A stretch of 64,000 nt of DNA, taken from NCBI RefSeq assembly GCF_023716865.1, contig NZ_CP092417.1:3946001-4010000 (forward strand), in the 5' to 3' direction. Positions 1-10,459 of the stretch are shown here, piece after piece; within the stretch, counting starts at the first letter, position 1; each line of letters starts with the position of its first letter. The position numbers were made by a program, and so were the translations under genes. The notes below the pieces were generated by a model. The model made no database searches and was not told the origin of the DNA. It saw nothing but the letters and a program-made list of their open reading frames with translations. The stretch comes from Endozoicomonas sp. SCSIO W0465. Lineage in GTDB: Bacteria > Pseudomonadota > Gammaproteobacteria > Pseudomonadales > Endozoicomonadaceae.

Positions 1-18
1 GAAGAGTTAGTGCAATAA
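1..18 (+). CDS. 3' end of an upstream tandem copy of the 38-residue-repeat protein
   Basis: These bases encode E-E-L-V-Q followed by TAA, identical to the last codons of the genes ending at 5130, 10010 and 14563, and the same spacer follows. Only the terminal five residues are in the window, so nothing can be said about the rest of that copy. Confidence 0.85.
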   Translation, partial: EELVQ

Positions 19-467
19 ATTGGTGCTAATAATTAGCAAACCCGCGCTGAATATCCGTCGACCAAAAATTGGCAGTTTAATTAATGGGTGTTTGAAATTG
101 CTCAAACATTTGGTATACGCGCATCGATATATTCAGCTATCTTTAGTTCCCAACACATTCCAGCAACCAGGCCAGGGTGGTTCAGGTTCTTAATCTGGCA
201 TTGCATAGGCAGCATGATGGTATTACTGAGTATCTGTTGATCCTTGGACGACCGATTTCAGGAAAATATCAATAAGTTGGCAGAAGTTTGGTTTTAAATA
301 TTTTTTCCAGCAAATCATGAATGAAGATGTAGTCAGCCTAAAGCCCCGGAAACCAGGGTATGGAACTATTTACTGATTAGGTCAGAATATATGGAAGCAA
401 ACTATTACCTGCTTATTGCTGTTTTCCCCAGACGATTCACCTACTGGAAAAAAACTTGATATAAGCC
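19..467. other. Conserved spacer upstream of tandem copy 1
   Basis: This 449-bp spacer is repeated almost identically at 5131-5580 and 10011-10459. No intact gene is present. It carries a short minus-strand transposase-like fossil (102-206). It ends in an A-rich stretch and gatataagcc directly before the ATG, so no good Shine-Dalgarno sequence is visible for the repeat-protein genes. I could not assign a convincing promoter. Confidence 0.7.
102..206 (-). pseudogene. N-terminal fossil of an IS1634-type transposase (spacer copy 1)
   Basis: On the minus strand a 34-codon frame reads M-Q-C-Q, then IKNLNHPGLVAGMCWEL, then KIAEYIDARIPNV and a stop. The pattern (K-N-L-x-H-x-G-x-V-A-G-x-C, then I-x-E-x-I-D) resembles the start of IS1634-like transposases with a DUF4277-type N-terminus. 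Everything downstream is lost. The same fossil recurs in the other two spacers, so it was present before the array was duplicated. The family call is from memory of the motif. Confidence 0.45.
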
Positions 468-3400
468 ATGCACTCACCTTCCTCCTCGGCAACCGCAGAT
501 ACGGTATCCCCGTTAACATTTACTGAATCAGGAAAGGACAAGCCGACAACCAGCCGAAAACGCAAAAGAAAGCGAATCATGGCAGGTTACCAGGTGGAAC
601 AGACAACAACGGGTACCGGAATCTTCCCTCCGCATCAACAGCAACCTGAATGCGGGATCACTCCACCCATAAAGCCCAGACGTGTTACTGCCAAACAGCA
701 ACAGCATTGCGTGCTCTCCTTGTACATTGGTTCAGGGTCATCCGGAGCCGATGGAGACCGAACCAGCCATAGCGCCCGAAGATTCCCGTCCTATAGCCGT
801 GGTCCGGCCCGAATCAAGAAATCTACCCACAGCAAGCGGCCAGATAACCTTAACTGGCAATGAGTCCACCTCAGCTACGGTGCAGGACATGCCTGAACCA
901 ATGGAGGAGGTACCGCTCACTGCAGCAATTACCCCTGATACGTTAATTTCAGAATTTTCTGTAAGCCAGCAAAATGAACTACGAACACATTTAAATAATC
1001 AAGAAATACAAGCAGTACTAAAGAATGCCGGGATACTGCTGAAAACCCTCAATGACAGGAAAATCCAATTATCGCGAGACAGGGGGAAGCCGCCCGCTCA
1101 TTCGCTTTTTTCCAGGTTAAAAAGCTTCAGCATTGTTAATGAAGCTCCCATTTTCACAGACTATTTTGCTAAGGCCAACACGTTCTTTTTAGCGGTAAAT
1201 ACCCGACAGATTACCAATACCAGCTGCCTTACCAGCATGTTCAGCTGTAAGACTCAGATAAAGAAGTTTGCAGAAGAAAGCGAGGAAAACATTCAGGCGG
1301 TTGCTGCTAACCCATGCTTGAAACAGATTGCCTCCATGTGTAATGGCAAAGGCTTGCCCGACAAAGCGAAGGTGGAAGCGCTCAAAGCGTGGGAGTGCTG
1401 GCAGGTGAACGGCGAATTCAGCCTGGAACTGCTGCGGGCCTTTTCCTCCATGTGTCATGGCAAAGGCTTGCCCGACAAAGCGAAGGTGGAAGCGTTCAAA
1501 GCGTGGGAGTGCTGGCAGCTGAACGGCGAATTCAGCCTGGAACTGCTGCGGGCCTTTTCCTCCATGATGAGCAGTAGGGGCTTGCCCGACAAAACGAAGG
1601 TGGAAGCGCTCAAAGCGTGGAAGTGCTGGCAGGTGAACGGCGAATTCAGCCTGGAACTGCTGCGGGCCTTTTCCTCCATGATGAGCCGTAGGGGCTTGCC
1701 AGACAAAGCGAAGGTGGAAGCGCTCAAAGCGTGGGAGTGCTGGCAGGTGAACGGCGAATTCAGCCTGGAACTGCTGCGGGCCTTTTCCTCCATGTGTAAT
1801 GGCAAAGGCTTGCCCGACAAAGCGAAGGTGGAAGCGCTCAAAGCGTGGGAGTGCTGGCAGGTGAACGGCGAATTCAGCCTGGAACTGCTGCGGGCCTTTT
1901 CCTCCATGTGTCATGGCAAAGGCTTGCCCGACAAAGCGAAGGTGGAAGCGTTCAAAGCGTGGGAGTGCTGGCAGGTGAACGGCGAATTCAGCCTGGAACT
2001 GCTGCGGGCCTTTTCCTCCATGATGAGCAGTAGGGGCTTGCCCGACAAAGCGAAGGTGGAAGCGCTCAAAGCGTGGGAAGTGCTGGCAGGTGAACGGCGA
2101 ATTCAGCCTGGAACTGCTGCGGGCCTTTTCCTCCATGTGTAATGGCAAAGGCTTGCCCGACAAAGCGAAGGTGGAAGCGCTCAAAGCGTGGGAGTGCTGG
2201 CAGGTGAACGGTGAATTCAGCCTGGAGCTGCTGCGGGCCTTTTCCTCCATGTGTCATGGCAAAGGCTTGCCCGACAAAGCGAAGGTGGAAGCGCTCAAAG
2301 CGTGGGAGTGCTGGCAGGTGAACGGCGAATTCAGCCTGGAACTGCTGCGGGCCTTTTCCTCCATGTGTCATGGCAAAGGCTTGCCCGACAAAGCGAAGGT
2401 GGAAGCGCTCAAAGCGTGGGAGTGCTGGCAGGTGAACGGCGAATTCAGCCTGGAACTGCTGCGGGCCTTTTCCTCCATGATGAGCAAGGGCTTGCCCGAC
2501 AAAGCAAAGGTGGAAGCGCTCAAAGCGTGGGAGTGCTGGCAGGTGAACGGCGAATTCAGCCTGGAACTGCTGCGGGCCTTTTCCTCCATGTGTATGGCAA
2601 AGGCTTACCCGACAAAGCGAAGGTGGAAGCGCTCAAAGCGTGGGAGTGCTGGCAGGTGAACGGCGAATTCAGCCTGGAACTGCTGCGGGCCTTTTCCTCC
2701 ATGTGTCATGGCAAAGGCTTGCCCGACAAAGCGAAGGTGGAAGCGCTCAAAGCGTGGGAGTGCTGGCAGGTGAACGGCGAATTCAGCCTGGAACTGCTGC
2801 GGGCCTTTTCCTCCATGTGTCATGGCAAAGGCTTGCCCGACAAAGCGAAGGTGGAAGCACTGAAAGCGTGGGAGTGCTGGCAGGTGAACGGCGAATTCAG
2901 CCTGGAGCTGCTGCGGGCCTTTTCCTCCATGTGTAATGGCAAAGGCTTACCCGACAAAGCGAAGGTGGAAGCGCTCAAAGCATGGGAGTGCTGGCAGGTG
3001 AACGGCGAATTCAGCCTGAAACTGCTGCGGGCCTTTTCCTCCATGTGTAATGGCAAAGGCTTGCCCGACAAAGCGAAGGTGGAAGCGTTCAAAGCGTGGG
3101 AGTGCTGGCAGGTGAACGGCAAATTCAGCCTGGAACTGCTGCGGGCCTTTTCCTCCATGTGTAATGGCAAAGGCTTGCCCGACAAAGCGAAGATGGAAGC
3201 CTTTGTTGGCTGGCTACCTTCTGATAATCAGAAGAATTTGCTTAAAGTTGCTTGCCGCCTATTTCCAGCCTTTGGTTTGCCCTCAGGAGAAAAACTGACT
3301 GACAAGGAGCAAATACTCCGCCAATGCCTTAAACAGCATGGTTATCCTACGGGCATTGGAGACGACAGCAGTGATGACGATGACGATCTTTTAGAATCAA

Positions 3401-5130
3401 GTCAAATGAAAGCACTGGCTCTGTTCTTCTCTGCTCCTGCAAAATGGCACATGGAAATTACAGAATTTCAACAATATCTGGCTGCCCACAAAAGCCCCCA
3501 AAATGAAAGAGCGACTGTTCTTGCTGCGTTGAAATCCTTGCTGCCGATACTGGCTATCCATGGAGGACCTGGCATCCGGTTCTGGATTGCAATGCATCGT
3601 GAAAATCCACGCTATAAAGAGGCACTCACCATGGCATTATCCATTCCTGCACCACTGGCTTTAACGAAACATGCACTAACGCAGTTCCCGGAACCTGAGA
3701 GGCTGGAATACCTTGAACTGTGCAGAAACCTGAAGCCTGCCCCAACCCATGCGCAGTGGGATGCATTAAAACCACTCCGCCAACAGCTTGAGCAGCGACT
3801 TGAGTACACGCTGTCTAAACGCATGATGCTGGAGATTCTCTGGCCACAGTCCGTGGATAACCGCTCAAAATACGCTGACAAGATGGACGAGCTATTCAAG
3901 ACCGTGCCCACCCTCTCACAATGGTACCGGTCACACCGGGTACTCGGGCCACAAAAAATGCAGCAATTCATGGATGCCTGTCTTGACTATCAGGCTACAC
4001 CTGAAACCGCTCCCGGGGTAACGATTCAGCAACGGTTGCTGGAAGGAATGCTGCTGACAAACCACTATCTACCGGGACACGAGAAGATACCCGCTCTCTG
4101 TTTTTCAACCCGAGTGGCCAGTGATGATAAAAGAAGGGTGATTGTCGATGGTGATCACACCATGACGGGACAGGAACGCCTGTGGCACTTTATTACAGCC
4201 ATGTTGTTTGAGCTGCAACAAACAGAGTATCAATTCAAGAAGCAAAGGCTCACGGTCATACCCCTCGATGGCGAAACGGTTGTACTCCAAAAGCCAGAGT
4301 TCACCCTCACTGATACCGGTTTTGTCATAAAGAACTGGACATTGGAACAGTTGACCGCCTTTTTCAAGGCAACCGAATTCACAGAACAATGGTATGAAAA
4401 GCCTCAGGACAAGCGCGATCACTATGCGATCAGGCTTGAGGATAAATTAGCTCAAATGAAAGAAAGAGCCAAAGAGACCAGGAAAGCCGGGCATAAAAAA
4501 ACAGCACCACTGCTGCCACTGTCTCTGATTATTACTATCATCAAATCCAACTTACCATTAAAGCCTGCGGTCTGGTCATCTCTGGCCCACTATGCCAGCA
4601 ACGGCCAGCTAACCGCCGATTTATGCACGGCACTCAGCCCGGTGATCCGGGGTGATAAAGACGGCGTTGTTCCAGACCTCGTTAAAAACGCGGTGGCTAC
4701 AAAGTTGGAACAGATTGAGGCAACAAAAACACCAGTAGTAACAGCAATCCCTCAGCCACGACCTCGGGCAATCACGCCAACTCCAGACCAGGTTTCCAAC
4801 AGTAACATCCAGGGGCCGCAGGCTACCTTTGAAACTGCGATGAAAGAGCTGAATTGTTTTCAGGTGTTGGGCAATGCAGAACTTGAAATACTGGAACCTT
4901 ATCGGGGAAGAATGACGACTACGCAATTAACGAATGTTCTCGAAAAAATTGACCATCATGATGTGAATGAGCAGACACACAACGCTTGGCTTATAGCCTT
5001 TGAAAACCGAAAAAAAGATCCTCTTGGACTAAACGACATTGATTTTTGGAATCCGGATTTTGATTTCTTGTCGACAGAGTCAGAACTGGACGACAACAAC
5101 CCTGACTGGCTTGAAGAGTTAGTGCAATAA
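468..5130 (+). pseudogene. Tandem copy 1 of the 38-residue-repeat protein, frameshifted
   Basis: This is the same gene as the intact copy 3 at 10460-14563, but the frame is broken three times. An extra A in the CAACAG tract near 690 leaves the start frame. An extra A near 2079 (gcgtgggaagtgctgg) shifts it again. A missing base near 2592 (tgtatggc) restores the frame that runs to TAA at 5130. Parts in order: N-terminal region with the TSRKRKRKR cluster, 16 full 38-residue repeats plus a partial one, and the C-terminal region ending in the acidic tail and E-E-L-V-Q. An open frame from 682 covers most of the N-terminal half, so partial products are possible. The gene may be truly decayed or phase-variable, or the indels may be assembly errors in the repeats. 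Confidence 0.8.
1333..3153 (+). repeat. 114-bp repeat array of copy 1 (16 full units)
   Basis: There are sixteen units encoding the 38-residue repeat, followed by a partial unit from 3154. Total length is 1821 bp, which is 16 x 114 minus a 3-bp deletion. Loop residues in order, frame-corrected: CNG, CHG, MSS, MSR, CNG, CHG, MSS, CNG, CHG, CHG, MS-K, frameshifted unit, CHG, CHG, CNG, CNG, then CNG in the partial unit. Outside the loop the units are nearly invariant. Confidence 0.93.
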
Positions 5131-5580
5131 ATTGGTGCTAATAATTAGCAAACCCGCGCTGAATATCCGTCGACCAAAAATTGGCAGTTTAATTAATGGG
5201 TGTTTGAAATTGCTCAAACATTTGGTATACGCGCATCGATATATTCAGCTATCTTTAGTTCCCAACACATTCCAGCAACCAGGCCAGGGTGGTTCAGGTT
5301 CTTAATCTGGCATTGCATAGGCAGCATGATGGTATTACTGAGTATCTGTTGATCCTTGGACGACCGATTTCAGGAAAATATCAATAAGTTGGCAGAAGTT
5401 TGGTTTTAAATATTTTTTTCCAGCAAATCATGAATGAAGATGTAGTCAGCCTAAAGCCCCGGAAACCAGGGTATGGAACTATTTACTGATTAGGTCAGAA
5501 TATATGGAAGCAAACTATTACCTGCTTATTGCTGTTATCCCCGGACGATTCACCTACTGGAAAAAAACTTGATATAAGCC
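5131..5580. other. Conserved spacer between tandem copies 1 and 2
   Basis: Same spacer as 19-467 with a few substitutions and a one-base difference in a T run. It contains the minus-strand transposase fossil at 5214-5318 and no intact gene. Confidence 0.7.
5214..5318 (-). pseudogene. N-terminal fossil of an IS1634-type transposase (spacer copy 2)
   Basis: Duplicate of the 34-codon minus-strand fossil at 102-206, with the same stop after R-I-P-N-V. It is carried along by the tandem duplication. Confidence 0.45.
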
Positions 5581-8500
5581 ATGCACTCACCTTCCTCCTC
5601 GGCAACCGCAGATACGGTATCCCCGTTAACATTTACTGAATCAGGAAAGGACAAGCCGACAACCAGCCGAAAACGCAAAAGAAAGCGAATCATGGCAGGT
5701 TACCAGGTGGAACAGACAACAACGGGTACCGGAATCTTCCCTCCGCATCAACAGCAACCTGAATGCGGGATCACTCCACCCATAAAGCCCAGACGTGTTA
5801 CTGCCAACAGCAACAGCAACAGCAACAGCATTGCGTGCTCTCCTTGTACATTGATTCAGGGTCAACCGGAGCCGATGGAGACCGAACCAGCCATAGCGCC
5901 CGAAGACTCCCGCCCTGTAGCCGTGGTCCGGCCCGAATCAAGAAATCTACCCACAGCAAGCGGCCAGATAACCTTAACTGGCAATGAGTCCACCTCAGCT
6001 ACGGTGCAGGACATGCCTGAACCAATGGAGGAGGTACCGCTCACTGCAGCAATTACCCCTGATACGTTAATTTCAGAATTTTCTGTAAGCCAGCAAAATG
6101 AACTACGAACACATTTAAATAATCAAGAAATACAAACAGTACTAAAGAATGCCGGGATACTGCTGAAAACCCTCAATGACAGGAAAATCCAATTATCGCG
6201 AGACAGGGGGAAGCCGCCCGCACATTCGCTCTTTTCCAGGTTAAAAAGCTTCAGCATTGTTAATGAAGCTCCGATTTTCACAGACTATTTTGCTAAAGCC
6301 AACACGTTCTTTTTAGCGGTAAATACCCGGCAGATTACCAATACCAGCTGCCTTACCAGCATGCTCAGCTTGAAGAGTCAGATAAAGAAGTTTGCAGAAG
6401 AAAGCGAGGAAAACATTCAGGCGGTTGCTGCTAACCCATGCTTGAAACAGATTGCCTCCATGTGTAATGGCAAAGGCTTGCCCGACAAAGCGAAAGTGGA
6501 AGCGTGCGTGGCGTGGGAGTGCTGGCAGGTGAACGGCGAATTCAGCCTGGAACTGCTGCGGGCCTTTTCCTCCATGTGTCATGGCAAAGGCTTGCCCGAC
6601 AAAGCGAAGGTGGAAGCGCTCAAAGCGTGGGAGTGCTGGCAGGTGAACGGCGAATTCAGCCTGGAACTACTGCGGGCCTTTTCCTCCATGATGAGCAGCA
6701 GGGGCTTTCCCGACAAAGCAAAGGTGGAAGCGCTCAAAGCGTGGGAGTGCTGGCAGGTGAACGGCGAATTCAGCCTGGAACTGCTGCGGGCCTTTTCCTC
6801 CATGTGTCATGGCAAAGGCTTGCCCGACAAAGCGAAGGTGGAAGCGCTCAAAGCGTGGGAGTGCTGGCAGGTGAACGGCGAATTCAGCCTGGAACTGCTG
6901 CGGGCCTTTTCCTCCATGATGAGCAGTAGGGGCTTGCCCGACAAAGCGAAGGTGGAAGCGCTCAAAGCGTGGAGTGCTGGCAGTGAACGGAATTCAGCCT
7001 GGAACTGCTGCGAGCCTTTTCCTCCATGTGTATGGCAAAGGCTTGCCCGACAAAGCGAAGGTGGAAGCGCTCAAAGCGTGGGAGTGCTGGCAGGTGAACG
7101 GCGAATTCAGCCTGGAACTGCTGCGGGCCTTTTCCTCCATGTGTCAGTAGGCTTGCCCGACAAAGCGAAGGTGGAAGCGCTCAAAGCGTGGGAGTGCTGG
7201 CAGGTGAACGGCGAATTCAGCCTGGAACTGCTGCGGCCTTTTCCTCCATGTGTCATGGCAAAGGCTTGCCCGACAAAGCGAAGGTGGAAGCGCTCAAAGC
7301 GTGGAGTGCTGGCAGGTGAACGGCGAATTCAGCCTGGAACTGCTGCGGGCCTTTTCCTCCATGTGTCATGGCAAAGGCTTGCCCGACAAAGCGAAGGTGG
7401 AAGCGCTCAAAGCGTGGGAGTGCTGGCAGGTGAACGGCGAATTCAGCCTGGAACTGCTGCGGGCCTTTTCCTCCATGTGTAATGGCAAAGGCTTGCCCGA
7501 CAAAGCGAAGGTGGAAGCGCTCAAAGCGTGGGAGTGCTGGCAGGTGAACGGCGAATTCAGCCTGGAACTGCTGCGGGCCTTTTCCTCCATGTGTAATGGC
7601 AAAGGCTTGCCCGACAAAGCGAAGGTGGAAGCGCTCAAAGCGTGGGAGTGCTGGCAGGTGAACGGCGAATTCAGCCTGGAACTGCTGCGGGCCTTTTCCT
7701 CCATGTGTATGGCAAAGGCTTGCCCGACAAAGCGAAGGTGGAAGCGCTCAAAGCGTGGGAGTGCTGGCAGGTGAACGGCGAATTCAGCCTGGAACTGCTG
7801 CGGGCCTTTTCCTCCATGTGTAATGGCAAAGGCTTGCCCGACAAAGCGAAGGTGGAAGCGCTCGCGTGGGAGTGCTGGCAGGTGAACGGCGAATTCAGCC
7901 TGGAACTGCTGCGGGCCTTTTCCTCCATGTGAGCAAAGGCTTGCCCGACAAAGCGAAGGTGGAAGCGCTCAAAGCGTGGGAGTGCTGGCAGGTGAACGGC
8001 GAATTCAGCCTGGAACTGCTGCGGGCCTTTTCCTCCATGTGTAATGGCAAAGGCTTGCCCGACAAAGCGAAGGTGGAAGCCTTTGTTAACTGGCTACCTT
8101 CTGATAATCAGAAGAATTTGCTTAAAGTTGCTTGCCGCCTATTTACAGCCTTTGGTTTGCCCTCAGGAGAAAAACTGACTGAAAAGGAGAACATACTCCG
8201 CCAATGCCTTAAACAGCATGGTTATCCTACGGACATTGGAGACGACAGCAGTGATGACGATGATGATCTTTTAGAATCAAGTCAAATGAAAGCACTGGCG
8301 CTGTTCTTCTCTGCTCCCGCAAAATGGCACATGGAAATTACAGAATTTCAACAATATCTGGCTGCCCACAAAAGCCCCCAAAATGAAAGAGTGGCTGTTC
8401 TTGCTGCATTGAAATCCTTGCTGCCGATACTGGCTATCCATGGAGGACCTGGCATCCGGTTCTGGATTGCAATGCATCGTGAAAATCCACGCTATAAAGA

Positions 8501-10010
8501 GGCGCTCACCAAGGCATTATCCATTCCTGCACCACTGGCTTTAACGAAACATGCACTAATGCAGTTCCCGGAACCTGAGAGACTGGAATACCTTGAACTG
8601 TGCAGAAACCTGAAGCCTGCCCCAACCCATGCGCAGTGGGATGCATTAAAACCACTCCGCCAACAGCTTGAGCAGCGACTTGAGTACACGCTGTCTAAAC
8701 GCATGATGCTGGAGATTCTCTGGCCACAGTCCGTGGATAACCGCTCAAAATACGCTGACAAGATGGACGAGCTATTCAAGACCGTGCCCACCCTCTCACA
8801 ATGGTACCGGTCACACCGGGTACTCGGGCCACAAAAAATGCAGCAATTCATGGATGCCTGTCTTGACTATCAGGCTACACCTGAAACCGCTCCTGAGGTA
8901 ACGATTCAGCAACGGTTGCTGGAAGGAATGCTGCTGACAAATCACTATCTACCGGGACACGAGAAGATACCCGCTCTCTGTTTTTCAACCCGAGTGACCA
9001 GTGTTGATAAAAGAAGGGTGATTGTCGATGGTGATCACACCATAACGGGACAGGAACGCCTGTGGCACTTTATTACTGCCATGTTGTTTGAGCTGCAACA
9101 AACAGAGTATCAATTCAAGAAGCAAAGGCTCACTGTCATACCCCTCGATGGCGAAACGGTCGTACTCAAAAAACCAGAGTTTACCCTCACTGATACCGGT
9201 TTTGTCATAAAGAACTGGACATTGGAACAGTTGACCGCCTTTTTCAAGGCAACCGAATTCACAGAACAATGGTATGAAAAGCCTAAGGACAAGCGCGATC
9301 ACTATGCGATCAGGCTTGAGGATAAATTAGCTCAAATGCAAGAAAGAGCCAAAGAGACCAGGAAAGCCGAGCATAATAAAACAGCACCACTGCTGCCACT
9401 GTCTCTGATTATTACTATCATCAAATCCAACTTACCATTAAAGCCTGCTGTCTGGTCATCTCTGGCCCACTATGCCAGCAACGGCCAGCTAACCGCCGGT
9501 TTATGCACGGCACTCAGCCCGGTGATCCGGGGTGATAAAGACGGCGTTGTTCCAGACCTCGTTAAAAATGCGGTGGCTGCAAAGTTGGAACAGATTGAGG
9601 CAACAAAAACACCAGTAGTAACAGCAATCGCTCAGCCACGACCCCGGGCAATCACGCCAACTCCAGACCAGGCTTCCAACAGTAGCGTCCAGGGGCCGCA
9701 GGCTACCTTTGAAACTGCGATGAAAGAGCTGAATTGTTTTCAGGTGTTGGGCAATGCAGAACTTGAAATACTGGAACCTTATCGGGGAAGAATGACGACT
9801 ACGCAATTAACGAATGTTCTCGAAAAAATTGACCATCATGATGTGAATGAGCAGACACACAACGCTTGGCTTATAGCCTTTGAAAACCGAAAAAAAGATC
9901 CTCTTGGACTAAACGACATTGATTTTTGGAATCCGGATTTTGATTTCTTGTCGACAGAGTCAGAACTGGACGACAACAACCCTGACTGGCTTGAAGAGTT
10001 AGTGCAATAA
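5581..10010 (+). pseudogene. Tandem copy 2 of the 38-residue-repeat protein, multiply frameshifted
   Basis: The ATG start and N-terminal region are intact: the TSRKRKRKR cluster, then (CAACAG)4 encoding N-S repeats, then the conserved N-terminal domain. The first five repeats read in frame. From about 6968 to 7946 the repeat array has many small indels: lost bases near 6968 and 6990, tgtatggc near 7030 and 7707, tgtcagtaggc near 7144, lost G near 7233 and 7304, and atgtgagc near 7929. The frame is regained for the C-terminal region, which ends like copy 3. Several of the odd units look like mosaics of two normal units. Either the copy is decaying or the consensus here merges several different repeats. 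Confidence 0.8.
6457..8033 (+). repeat. 114-bp repeat array of copy 2 (about 14 full units)
   Basis: This span is 1577 bp, 19 bp short of 14 x 114, because of the indels listed for the gene. Readable loop residues in order: CNG, CHG, MSS, CHG, MSS, frameshifted, mosaic, CHG, CHG, CNG, CNG, frameshifted, CNG, mosaic, then CNG in the terminal partial unit. The order differs from copies 1 and 3. Confidence 0.85.
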
Positions 10011-10459
10011 ATTGGTGCTAATAATTAGCAAACCCGCGCTGAATATCCGTCGACCAAAAATTGGCAGTTTAATTAATGGGTGTTTGAAATTGCTCAAACA
10101 TTTGGTATACGCGCATCGATATATTCAGCTATCTTTAGTTCCCAACACATTCCAGCAACCAGGCCAGGGTGGTTCAGGTTCTTAATCTGGCATTGCATAG
10201 GCAGCATGATGGTATTACTGAGTATCTGTTGATCCTTGGACGACCGATTTCAGGAAAATATCAATAAGTTGGCAGAAGTTTGGTTTTAAATACTTTTTCC
10301 AGCAAATCATGAATGAAGATGTAGTCAGCCTAAAGCCCCGGAAACCAGGGTATGGAACTATTTACTGATTAGGTCAGAATATATGGAAGCAAACTATTAC
10401 CTGCTTATTGCTGTTATCCCCGGACGATTCACCTACTGGAAAAAAACTTGATATAAGCC
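10011..10459. other. Conserved spacer between tandem copies 2 and 3
   Basis: Same spacer as 19-467 and 5131-5580. It carries the minus-strand transposase fossil at 10094-10198 and no intact gene. Confidence 0.7.
10094..10198 (-). pseudogene. N-terminal fossil of an IS1634-type transposase (spacer copy 3)
   Basis: Third copy of the 34-codon minus-strand fossil described at 102-206. Confidence 0.45.

Noticed and set aside
1333..3153. CRISPR array
   Set aside because: Units are contiguous 114-bp coding repeats with no unique spacers and keep one protein frame.
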